A DNA stretch of 6,486 bases, from assembly GCA_027047745.1 (NCBI GenBank), contig JALTUB010000134.1, positions 1 to 6,486 on the forward strand, read 5' to 3'. This document shows positions 1 to 5,890 of this stretch, piece by piece (position 1 is the stretch's first letter; the number at the start of each line of letters is the position of its first letter). A model generated the notes under the pieces. It saw only the letters and a list, made by a program, of their open reading frames with translations, did no database searches and was not told the DNA's origin. The position numbers and the translations under genes are program-made. Origin of the DNA: Sulfurimonas sp. (GTDB lineage Bacteria > Campylobacterota > Campylobacteria > Campylobacterales > Sulfurimonadaceae).

Positions 1-155
1 GCATAAGATGGTTCATGAAACTCTTTTGGCTCATGCACTTTTTCCATGTCAATATTACTCTCTTTAAACGAAATGTAAAAGTTATTAAATCTCTGGATTT
101 TTTCTTTTGGATTTTTTGATTCTAAAATGCGTTCAAGTTCTTTAAAAAATTTCAT
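1..155 (-). CDS. Probable DUF455 ferritin-like protein, N-terminal part
   Basis: This is a partial minus-strand gene: the ATG is at 155-153 and 51 codons are readable before the left edge, with no stop. The visible peptide begins MKFFKELERILESK, continues with a lysine-rich helix containing RFNNFY, and ends in EPKEFHEPSYA. A short helical start followed by a Pro-Ser-Tyr segment matches my recollection of Campylobacterota DUF455 proteins, a ferritin-like family of unknown role. The metal-ligand helices would lie outside the window, so the ferritin-like fold cannot be checked here. No clear ribosome binding site precedes the ATG. The gene is divergent from the hydrolase at 196, with 40 bases between the two starts. 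That a real gene starts here is fairly safe; the family name is a recognition call from 51 residues and could be wrong. Confidence 0.5.
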   Translation of the reverse strand, partial: MKFFKELERILESKNPKEKIQRFNNFYISFKESNIDMEKVHEPKEFHEPSY

Positions 156-165
156 AGTGACATAA

Positions 166-174
166 TGCTATAAT
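166..174 (+). promoter_or_regulatory. Extended -10 promoter of the hydrolase-methyltransferase operon
   Basis: TGCTATAAT matches an extended -10 element (TGN-TATAAT) exactly. It lies 21 bases before the hydrolase ATG, which would put the transcript start near 181 and give a leader of about 15 bases containing the AAGAGA ribosome binding site at 185-190. No convincing -35 box is seen, as is usual for the housekeeping sigma factor in Campylobacterota. The reverse strand of the same stretch (ATTATAGCA) is a possible weaker -10 for the divergent DUF455 gene. Confidence 0.6.
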
Positions 175-195
175 CATTCTAAAAAAGAGATAATA

Positions 196-789
196 ATGCA
201 AATCAAACGAAAACCTATGGGTGTTTATCAGACAAACTGTTACATTGCTACAGTTGATGGGAAAGATTTTATTATCGACCCTGGTGTTGATGCTACTGCG
301 TGGGTAAAAGAAAACATTACAAATCCTGTAGCCATATTGAATACTCATGGGCATTTTGATCATGTTTGGTCAAATGCAGAGCTTCAAAAAGATTTGGGTA
401 TAAAACTCTATACTCCAAAGGATGATGCTTTTTTACTTACTTCAAGTGAGTGGATGCCTGACTTACCTCCCTCTGTTGCTGATGTTGAAGTTGTTGGGGA
501 TGAAGAGCTTGATTTTGATGGAGTCAAGGTTAAGTTTCGCCATTTTCCTGGACATTGCCCTGGATGTTCAACTATTGAGATAGGTGATTCTATGTTTAGT
601 GGTGATTTTATTTTTGAGCGAAGTATAGGAAGGACTGATTTTCCTTACTCTTCACCACAAGACATGAAGATGTCATTACAAAAGTTTAAACTACTTACTT
701 TTGATAAAACCGTTTACCCAGGGCATGGTGGAACAACTACTATAAAACAAGAGCAAAAAAATTCTGATTATTGGATAGAAACATTATGA
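196..789 (+). CDS. Metallo-beta-lactamase-fold hydrolase, glyoxalase II-like (YcbL type)
   Basis: The 197-residue protein is a complete single-domain metallo-beta-lactamase-fold enzyme. Visible metal ligands are the THGHFDH motif (His51, His53, Asp55, His56), His120 in FPGHCPG, Asp137 in FSGD and His177 in YPGHG, so a full two-metal site is present. The GRTDFP stretch at 145-150 is typical of the short glyoxalase II-like/YcbL branch. True glyoxalase II is longer and has a C-terminal substrate-binding helical domain, absent here. The likely reaction is hydrolysis of a thioester such as S-lactoylglutathione or another acyl thiol, in the cytoplasm since there is no signal peptide; the actual substrate is unknown. 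The ATG at 196 is chosen because AAGAGA lies 5 bases upstream and a strong -10 lies at 166-174. The stop overlaps the next gene's start. Confidence 0.9.
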   Translation: MQIKRKPMGVYQTNCYIATVDGKDFIIDPGVDATAWVKENITNPVAILNTHGHFDHVWSNAELQKDLGIKLYTPKDDAFLLTSSEWMPDLPPSVADVEVVGDEELDFDGVKVKFRHFPGHCPGCSTIEIGDSMFSGDFIFERSIGRTDFPYSSPQDMKMSLQKFKLLTFDKTVYPGHGGTTTIKQEQKNSDYWIETL

Positions 790-1382
790 GTCATTTTGAC
801 AAAAGAGCCGAGGGCTGGGACAAAGGAAATGTGCAAGTTAATGGAGCAAAAATTATTGCAGATGCCATTAGACAAGAGATAAAACTAAACAAAAACATGG
901 AAGTTATAGACTTTGGAACAGGAACTGGACTGTTAGGTTTTGATATAGCTTCATCAGTCAAACAAGTTCACGGAGTAGATACATCTTCTAAAATGCTTGA
1001 AAAATTAAAAGAGAAAAATACAAATGAGTTAAATATAATACCTTATAAACAAGATATTATAAAAGAGCCATTGATACAAAAGTTTGATGGTCTAGTCTCA
1101 TCTATGACTCTTCACCACATAGAAAACTTAGAAGATTTTTTCACAACTGTAAAAAATACTCTTAAAGAAGATGGATTTATCGCTATTGCAGACTTAGAAA
1201 CTGAAGATGGTTCATTTCACTCAGACAACACAGGCGTATTTCATCTTGGATTTGATGAAAAAGAGCTTTGTAATATAGTAAAAAAGTGTGGATTTAAAGA
1301 TATAAGATTTAAAAATATCAACACCATAAAAAAACCACAAAGAGAGTTTGGAGTTTTTTTACTTACAGCTAAAGTAGCTTAA
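786..1382 (+). CDS. Small class I SAM-dependent methyltransferase
   Basis: The 198-residue protein has the Rossmann methyltransferase layout: motif I DFGTGTG at 42-48, the acidic end of the second strand at VDTS (64-67), a QD pair near 89-90 that would contact the adenine, and LHHI at 109-112 as the post-IV motif of the Methyltransf_11/25 type. The N-terminus (HFDKRAEGWD) is the cap helix common in these enzymes. I choose ATG 786, where ATGA overlaps the hydrolase stop by 4 bases and suggests translational coupling; a TTG at 771 is in frame and would add five residues, but is less likely. The substrate cannot be inferred. It is not CmoA, whose motif I and length differ. Pairing with a thioesterase-like hydrolase suggests small-molecule or detoxification chemistry, but that is only inference. 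Confidence 0.88.
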   Translation: MSHFDKRAEGWDKGNVQVNGAKIIADAIRQEIKLNKNMEVIDFGTGTGLLGFDIASSVKQVHGVDTSSKMLEKLKEKNTNELNIIPYKQDIIKEPLIQKFDGLVSSMTLHHIENLEDFFTTVKNTLKEDGFIAIADLETEDGSFHSDNTGVFHLGFDEKELCNIVKKCGFKDIRFKNINTIKKPQREFGVFLLTAKVA

Positions 1383-1389
1383 CTTCTGT

Positions 1390-1869
1390 TTATTCATCTT
1401 CTTCATCAAGAAGATGGAGTTTTAAGATATGTTTTTCTGTAATAACGGTTTTAAATTCACCTTCAAAAACTTTTATATCTAAAACAAATGCTTCAACATG
1501 AACATTGCGTTTACGACCCTCTTTATGCCTTACTTTTGCTATAATATTTACTTCGTCATGAAATTTAACAGGAGACAAAAACTGACAATCACTTCCCACT
1601 AAAACTACATTTCTCTCATTTACAGCAAGCATAGCTGCATAATCTGCAGAAGAAAAGATAAAACCACCATGAATAAGCCCAATATCATCAGCAACCATTT
1701 CAGATGTTGTAACAAGCCTTACCTCAACATAACCAACTTCCATTTTGATTACTTCACCGTTTAACTCTTGATTTATTCTTTCATGTGTTTTAATATAAAC
1801 TTTATTTTCTTCTTCTTTTCTATAATCATCAAGTTCTAGTTCTTCATCACTGTTTTCTTCTTCTGACAC
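1390..1869 (-). CDS. Hotdog-fold protein, PaaI/FapR-like (possible Cj0977/HP0420-type)
   Basis: The 159-residue protein has one hotdog domain, roughly residues 35-150. The central helix region GLIHGGFIFSSADYAA (64-79) carries the HGG signature of PaaI-type acyl-CoA thioesterases, with Asp76 where an acidic catalytic residue often sits. The following strands (SDCQFLSPV, EVNIIAKV, VFEGEFKTVI) also resemble the effector domain of FapR, which binds malonyl-CoA, but no DNA-binding domain is present. Instead, residues 1-22 are a very acidic tail and the last five residues are DEEDE. GTG 1869 is the start: it overlaps the cmoB stop by one base (TAGTG) and has AAAGGA 6 bases upstream. From memory, C. 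jejuni has a sigma28-dependent hotdog virulence protein, Cj0977, beside a cmoB-like gene, and H. pylori HP0419/HP0420 look equivalent. Ligand and activity are unknown. Confidence 0.85.
   Translation of the reverse strand: MSEEENSDEELELDDYRKEEENKVYIKTHERINQELNGEVIKMEVGYVEVRLVTTSEMVADDIGLIHGGFIFSSADYAAMLAVNERNVVLVGSDCQFLSPVKFHDEVNIIAKVRHKEGRKRNVHVEAFVLDIKVFEGEFKTVITEKHILKLHLLDEEDE
1393..1423 (+). terminator. Candidate intrinsic terminator inside the convergent hotdog gene
   Basis: CATCTTCTT (1395-1403) and AAGAAGATG (1408-1416) are perfect 9-base reverse complements around a CATC loop; U-G and U-A pairs extend the stem to 1393/1418. On the plus strand a run of four T follows at 1420-1423. It starts 11 bases after the methyltransferase stop, so it is well placed to end the plus-strand operon. 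The stem is AT-rich and the T-run short, so strength is doubtful. The same bases encode the acidic C-terminus of the opposing hotdog protein, so the palindrome may partly follow from its Leu-Leu-Asp-Glu-Glu codons. Confidence 0.4.
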
Positions 1870-2759
1870 TATTTATCCTTTATCATTCTTACATATACTC
1901 TAGCTGGAGCTGGATAGCCCTCAACTGTTTTACTACTATCATTTGGGTCTAAAAAATCTTCTAAAGACTGTCCCTCTATCCACTCTGTTTTTCTCTGTTC
2001 ATTTGATTCTGTTACTGAACTCTCTAACACTTCAAACTCTGAAAACCCAGCTCTTAAACACCAATTTTTCAAAGCTTTGATCGTAGGCACAAAGTATATA
2101 TTTGGTATCTTTGAGTAAGAGGACTCTGGACACAAACACATCTCACTATCACCTTCTATATAAAAAGTATCAAGTATAACTTCACCTTTTTTATCAAGTC
2201 CCCTAAACAGAGACTTAAGCATAGCCACGGGGTCACTTCTATGATACAAAACACCAAGACAAAAGATAGTATCAAACTTCTCATCATAAATCGGCAGATG
2301 TTCAACACCAAGAAGTTCATAAACAATCTCACTCTTTACAAAATGATTTATAAAATCAAACTGTGTTTTATAAAGAGGTGACGGGTCAAAACCAACCAAT
2401 AACTTTGGATTATCTTCTTGCATACGAAAAAGATAGTAACCATTGTTACACCCTATATCGGCAACTCGTTTATCTTTTAAATTAAAATGCTTTCTTAAAA
2501 GATTATATTTAACATTACTTCGCCACTCACTATCTATATAAGTTTCCCCTACTTCAAATGGTCCTTTTCTCCAAGGCATCAGAAGTTTTGCAGTCTCATA
2601 TACCTTTTTTTCATCAACTTGGGCAGTTATTTTAACAACATCACCAAGTTCAACTTTCGCGTTTACTTCTTCAAGTTTGTCTATTGCTTCTCTAAGAGGT
2701 GCTATATTTTTCCAAGTCATCCACTTTTGTCGTTCTTTTCGTAAGTTTTCTAAATTCAT
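1869..2759 (-). CDS. cmoB: CmoB, tRNA U34 carboxymethyltransferase
   Basis: CmoB transfers a carboxymethyl group from carboxy-SAM to 5-hydroxyuridine at the wobble position of tRNAs, giving uridine 5-oxyacetic acid. Motifs align well with my memory of E. coli CmoB (323 residues). Numbered from the GTG described below, they are MPWRKGPF at 64-71 (Lys68 corresponds to Lys91, a cofactor contact), EWRSNVKY at 81-88, motif I ADIGCNNGY at 103-111, GFDPS at 126-130, GVLYHR at 172-177 (Tyr175 corresponds to Tyr200), EQRKTEW at 257-263, and DFLDPND then VEGYPAPAR near the C-terminus (Arg290 corresponds to Arg315). I favour ATG 2759 (296 residues): the candidate -10 leaves about 20 bases of leader. GTG 2768 would add Met-Ile-Lys. 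Neither has a good ribosome binding site. The cofactor-making partner CmoA is not in this window. The hotdog gene follows with a one-base overlap. Confidence 0.95.
   Translation of the reverse strand: MNLENLRKERQKWMTWKNIAPLREAIDKLEEVNAKVELGDVVKITAQVDEKKVYETAKLLMPWRKGPFEVGETYIDSEWRSNVKYNLLRKHFNLKDKRVADIGCNNGYYLFRMQEDNPKLLVGFDPSPLYKTQFDFINHFVKSEIVYELLGVEHLPIYDEKFDTIFCLGVLYHRSDPVAMLKSLFRGLDKKGEVILDTFYIEGDSEMCLCPESSYSKIPNIYFVPTIKALKNWCLRAGFSEFEVLESSVTESNEQRKTEWIEGQSLEDFLDPNDSSKTVEGYPAPARVYVRMIKDK
1876..1881 (-). promoter_or_regulatory. Ribosome binding site deciding the GTG start of the hotdog gene
   Basis: On the minus strand AAAGGA lies 6 bases upstream of GTG 1869, inside the last codons of cmoB. 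It is among the best Shine-Dalgarno matches in the window. The next ATG in frame is codon 43, inside the hotdog fold, so the GTG start is well supported. Confidence 0.7.
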
Positions 2760-2785
2760 TTTAATCACTATGCTATATTTTTTTA

Positions 2786-2791
2786 AGTATA
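2786..2791 (-). promoter_or_regulatory. Candidate -10 box of the cmoB operon
   Basis: On the minus strand TATACT (AGTATA on the plus strand) is a close -10 match. It would start transcription near 2779, about 20 bases before the favoured cmoB ATG. It shares the four-base TATA core with the -10 of the divergent fieF gene. No -35 element is evident. Confidence 0.5.
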
Positions 2792-2793
2792 AT
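2788..2793 (+). promoter_or_regulatory. -10 box of the fieF-mltC operon
   Basis: TATAAT is a perfect -10 match 25 bases before the fieF ATG, in the 59-base divergent gap with cmoB. The transcript would start near 2800 and contain AGAGG at 2807-2811, 7 bases before the ATG at 2819, a good ribosome binding site that fixes the fieF start. No clear metal-responsive operator (such as a Fur or Zur box) is recognisable in the gap. Confidence 0.6.
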
Positions 2794-2818
2794 TGTATCT
2801 AAAAATAGAGGTAAATAT

Positions 2819-3712
2819 ATGCGATTGGAAAAAAAAGCGACTGTCGTTTCTACAAGCGTTGCGGCACTACTTGTGATTTTAAAGATGACAGTTGGTATTT
2901 TAAGTGGTTCTATCGCTGTTTTAGCTTCAGCTATTGATAGTCTGCTTGACTTAATTGTTTCACTCTTCAACTATTTTGCTCTTCACAATGCTGAAAAAAA
3001 TCCAGATGATAATTTTCACTTTGGAAGAAGTAAGATAGAACCTCTTGCCGCAGTTATGGAAGGTACAATCATATCTATATCTGCACTTTTTATCCTCTAC
3101 GGTGCTATCTCAAAGATAGTATATCCACGAGATATGAGCAACATGGGCGAGAGTATTGGAGTTATGATAGCCTCTTTTGTTATCACTGGATTTTTAGTTA
3201 CATTTTTAAATTATGTCTCTAAAAAAACAAACAATATGGTCATAAGAGCAGATGCACTTCACTACAAAACAGACCTCTTCTCAAATGGTGCTATTTTATT
3301 TGCTCTTGGTGCTATCTCTTATACTGGTGAACAACTTATTGACCCTATCTTAGGTATTGGCATCGCGATTTATATGATTTACTCTGCTATTCCTATCATC
3401 AAAGAGGGGATTTTAATGCTACTTGATGCTGCACTCCCTCAAGAAGACATAACAAAGATAAAAGAGATAATAGAAACAGAACCTATTATACAAGCTCACC
3501 ACTATCTACAAACTAGAGAATCAGGTTCACATATTTTTATCTCTGTTCATGCTGTTTTTAATGTTAGCATATCCTTATATGATGCCCATCTCATCGCAGA
3601 TAAAGTTGAAGCAAAAATAAAAGAGTATTTTAAAGACAAAAAAACGCACATACTCATACATATGGATCCTTATGATGATTCAGAGATAAATGAAGATGAA
3701 GAGGAGTGGTAA
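2819..3712 (+). CDS. fieF: Cation diffusion facilitator, FieF/YiiP type
   Basis: This 297-residue inner-membrane protein should export divalent metal (Zn, Fe, Cd or Mn) in exchange for protons, working as a dimer. Six membrane segments are visible, roughly at 8-28, 32-55, 77-100, 113-133, 150-170 and 174-192, followed by a cytoplasmic metal-binding domain. The transport site A of YiiP is intact as Asp40 and Asp44 (AIDSLLD) with His148 and Asp152 (LHYKTD). The C-terminal site C is also kept: His228, His244, His257, His281 and Asp283 (IHMDP). Site B differs: in DDNFHFGRSK the positions matching YiiP His71 and His75 are Phe66 and Arg70. The protein ends in an acidic tail, DDSEINEDEEEW. The ATG has AGAGG 7 bases upstream. 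mltC follows after 10 bases, so the two are probably co-transcribed. Metal specificity cannot be read from sequence. Confidence 0.93.
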   Translation: MRLEKKATVVSTSVAALLVILKMTVGILSGSIAVLASAIDSLLDLIVSLFNYFALHNAEKNPDDNFHFGRSKIEPLAAVMEGTIISISALFILYGAISKIVYPRDMSNMGESIGVMIASFVITGFLVTFLNYVSKKTNNMVIRADALHYKTDLFSNGAILFALGAISYTGEQLIDPILGIGIAIYMIYSAIPIIKEGILMLLDAALPQEDITKIKEIIETEPIIQAHHYLQTRESGSHIFISVHAVFNVSISLYDAHLIADKVEAKIKEYFKDKKTHILIHMDPYDDSEINEDEEEW

Positions 3713-3722
3713 CCTCTAGCTC

Positions 3723-4871
3723 ATGAAAAGATATTTTATTATTTTATTTTTGGCAGTCACATTCACTGCTTGTGGACCAAGTGATTATAACTCTATCATA
3801 GAAGCAAGTTTATCTAAAAATCCGACAGCTTTATTTGAAAATTTTGCTAAAAGAAAATCTACCTACTATATACAACATCCAAAACAGTTACAAGCTGATA
3901 TTAATTTTTTAGTCAATTTTAAAAAAAACATATCAAAATCATGGGGAAAGAACAATGTTGTCGTACCTAAGAAAAAAGAGTATGTTAAATATCTACAAAA
4001 CTACAAAAGTAGAGCTTTAGTAAATTTTACAAAAGGCACAGTAAGAGTCGAAACTATTGGTAATAAAGAGAGTTTGAAAAAGAGTATAGTTACTACGCTA
4101 CTACTACCTGATGACCCAAGAGGTGTAGATCTCTTTGGTACAGATGATGTAAAACTTGGTGGCAGACCCTATCTTTATGGAGAGGTAAAAGATGACATGG
4201 GTAAAGATATCCGTTATCAATGGCGTGCAAACAGATATGCAGGTTTTCTTCTCAAACATAACTATAAAACCACCACTATAAAAAAAGATGGCAAACGAGT
4301 AAAAATGAGTTATGTAGAGTTTCCAATGGTTCATGACCATGTTGATATTCGTATTGCAAAATTCAAACCATTTGTCAAAAAGTATGCTAAAAAATATAGC
4401 GTAAGTGAAACGCTGGTTTATGCCATCATAAAAACAGAGAGTGACTTTAACCAATTTGCTGTTAGTGGTTCAGGAGCTTATGGGCTTATGCAGATCATAC
4501 CAACAACTGCAGGACGAGATGCATATCTATATACAAAAGGTAAAAAACACACACCAACAAAAACATATCTTTTTAATGCAAATAACAATATTGAGCTTGG
4601 TGTAGCCTACTTAAATATTCTAAGTAAAAAATACTTAGCAGGTATTTACAATCCTATATCTCGTGAATATTGCGTTATCAGTGCTTACAATACTGGAAGC
4701 GGGAATGTTTTAAAAACCTTTAGCAAAGATAGAAGTAAAGCAAAAAAAGTGATCAATACCTTAGCACCAAATAATGTATATATAAAATTGCGTAAGTATC
4801 TTCCATATACTGAGACTCGTAATTATTTAAAAAAAGTTGTAACAGCAAAGAAAGAGTTTGTGCATATTTAA
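3723..4871 (+). CDS. mltC: Lipoprotein lytic transglycosylase, MltC type
   Basis: This 382-residue enzyme cleaves the MurNAc-GlcNAc bond of peptidoglycan, forming 1,6-anhydro-muropeptides. It begins with a lipoprotein signal peptide and lipid-anchor Cys17 (FTAC, with a slightly unusual Phe at -3); Gly18 does not signal inner-membrane retention. Residues about 35-205 match the MltC N-terminal domain (DUF3393), with landmarks YVKYLQNYKSRA, LLLPDDP and PYLYGEV. Residues about 212-345 are the SLT lysozyme-like domain: catalytic Glu239 in KTESDFN, GLMQ at 254-257, and AYNTGSGNV at 321-329. E. coli MltC is 359 residues with the same order, so it is full length. The start lies 10 bases after the fieF stop with only a distant GAGGAG upstream. 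The stop TAA overlaps the truD stop on the other strand. Nothing suggests a link to metal transport beyond co-transcription. Confidence 0.93.
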   Translation: MKRYFIILFLAVTFTACGPSDYNSIIEASLSKNPTALFENFAKRKSTYYIQHPKQLQADINFLVNFKKNISKSWGKNNVVVPKKKEYVKYLQNYKSRALVNFTKGTVRVETIGNKESLKKSIVTTLLLPDDPRGVDLFGTDDVKLGGRPYLYGEVKDDMGKDIRYQWRANRYAGFLLKHNYKTTTIKKDGKRVKMSYVEFPMVHDHVDIRIAKFKPFVKKYAKKYSVSETLVYAIIKTESDFNQFAVSGSGAYGLMQIIPTTAGRDAYLYTKGKKHTPTKTYLFNANNNIELGVAYLNILSKKYLAGIYNPISREYCVISAYNTGSGNVLKTFSKDRSKAKKVINTLAPNNVYIKLRKYLPYTETRNYLKKVVTAKKEFVHI

Positions 4872-4903
4872 GTTTTTTTTATCTTTTTAGCTTTAAACTC
4901 TTT
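4851..4903. repeat. 9-bp inverted repeat around the shared mltC/truD stop
   Basis: AAAGAGTTT (4851-4859) and AAACTCTTT (4895-4903) are perfect reverse complements separated by 35 bases that hold both stop codons and a T8 run (4873-4880). Each arm encodes Lys-Glu-Phe near the C-terminus of its own gene. The loop is too long and the stem too AT-rich for a standard intrinsic terminator, so function is uncertain and chance is possible. Confidence 0.4.
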
Positions 4904-5881
4904 AGATGCGATATTTTCTAAAAATACAGTTGCGTAAGAACCTTTTGGTAAAGTAAAAGACACTTTCATGATGTCAAAATTATTTGTATAGTTTATCTCT
5001 ATATCTTTTGGATAAATTATAGCCGCTCTTCTAAGACCTTTTTCATATAAAAATCCATCATCATACTTTTTTTCTATCTCTCCTGCTTCACCTCTTGAAC
5101 GATAAACATCTCGTCCACATAGTAGCCCTGTTGGTAAAACTTTCTGCTCCCCAAAATCTTTTTGAGGTATCTTTTTAGGTGTAAATATTTTACCCTCTTG
5201 TGTTGTATAAATATCACCTTCTAAAAGCATAAACTTACTATCATTTTTATCTCTACTTAACTGCACTCTCTCATGAAGCCAGTCATTAAAGAAAACACTT
5301 TGATAGATAGAGATAAGAAACTTTTTAAGTTTTGCATCGTTGATATACAAGTCTCCTGCTATCATCTCTTTTGCTTGCTCTATAGAGTCTCCATCTCTTC
5401 CAAAACGCTGATAACCAAAGTAGTTTGGAAGTCCAAACTTTTCACTTTTTCTTGCTAATTTTTCTATTTGACCTGCTTGGATTTGGTTTACTTCAAAAAG
5501 ATTTATCGTAAAATGATTTGCTTTCAAATCTCCCATACGGATAGAGTGCGTATGTCTTGTTGTTGATAAAATCTTTATCTGAGAATGTTTAAACTTTTTG
5601 AGTAGTTTTTCAAACTTTGACTCTATAGAGATATATTGCGTAGTTGTTGCATGTTTATCTTTAAGACCAGCGTAACCTATCTTCTCTGCGTTTATGTTTA
5701 AAAACGAAGCAAAGACAGCTATCATGTCCCATGTAGTCATCTCTACTTTTTTTATATGGATGATAGTAAAGTTTCCATTACCCTTCCAATCCAATCCAAC
5801 TTCATCAACTATAAAATCATCCTTGTTTTGTTCAAACTTAAAATGTATAGGCTCTTTTTCTTCTAGGTATATTCTTGACAT
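4868..5881 (-). CDS. truD: TruD, tRNA pseudouridine(13) synthase
   Basis: TruD isomerises U13 to pseudouridine in tRNA (tRNA-Glu in E. coli). The 337-residue length is close to the E. coli enzyme (349). The family motifs are present in order: DDFIVDE at 21-27, the catalytic loop GYAGLKDKHATTTQ at 69-82 with nucleophile Asp75, the NHFTINL strand at 122-128, and PNYFGYQRFGR at 152-162. The middle part (about 165-300) would be the TRUD insertion domain, less conserved. The ATG at 5881 lies 9 bases after the ribF stop, and that gap (AGAAGAGAA on the minus strand) supplies a purine-rich ribosome binding site. Co-transcription with ribF is therefore likely and no promoter is seen in between. The lysine-rich C-terminus (KAKKIKKT) ends over an A8 run, and its stop overlaps the mltC stop. 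Confidence 0.95.
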   Translation of the reverse strand: MSRIYLEEKEPIHFKFEQNKDDFIVDEVGLDWKGNGNFTIIHIKKVEMTTWDMIAVFASFLNINAEKIGYAGLKDKHATTTQYISIESKFEKLLKKFKHSQIKILSTTRHTHSIRMGDLKANHFTINLFEVNQIQAGQIEKLARKSEKFGLPNYFGYQRFGRDGDSIEQAKEMIAGDLYINDAKLKKFLISIYQSVFFNDWLHERVQLSRDKNDSKFMLLEGDIYTTQEGKIFTPKKIPQKDFGEQKVLPTGLLCGRDVYRSRGEAGEIEKKYDDGFLYEKGLRRAAIIYPKDIEINYTNNFDIMKVSFTLPKGSYATVFLENIASKEFKAKKIKKT

Positions 5882-5890
5882 TTCTCTTCT

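Noticed and set aside
142..363. Minus-strand open frame of 73 codons overlapping the hydrolase start
   Set aside because: Shadow of the hydrolase gene and the divergent promoter, and it conflicts with the better-supported DUF455-like start at 155.
771..785. Upstream TTG start extending the methyltransferase by five residues
   Set aside because: ATG 786 gives the classic ATGA overlap with the hydrolase stop and the protein then begins at the normal cap helix; TTG is the rarest start and gains no better ribosome binding site.
1367..1379. AGCTA-AAG-TAGCT hairpin at the end of the methyltransferase gene as a terminator
   Set aside because: The stem is only 5 bp (8 with a bulged C) and no T-run follows on either strand; the hairpin at 1393-1418 is a better candidate.
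786..1382. Methyltransferase considered as CmoA, the partner of CmoB
   Set aside because: It is shorter than CmoA and its motif I (DFGTGTG) and flanking sequence do not match the CmoA pattern.
2455..2460. CGATAT on the minus strand, matching a sigma28 -10, considered as a flagellar-type promoter for the hotdog gene
   Set aside because: It lies inside the conserved methyltransferase motif I of cmoB, about 585 bases upstream of the hotdog start, and no partner element is evident; most likely a codon coincidence.
4104..4454. Minus-strand open frame of 116 codons inside mltC
   Set aside because: Fully antisense to the conserved MltC domains; Phe/Ile-rich shadow translation without recognisable features.
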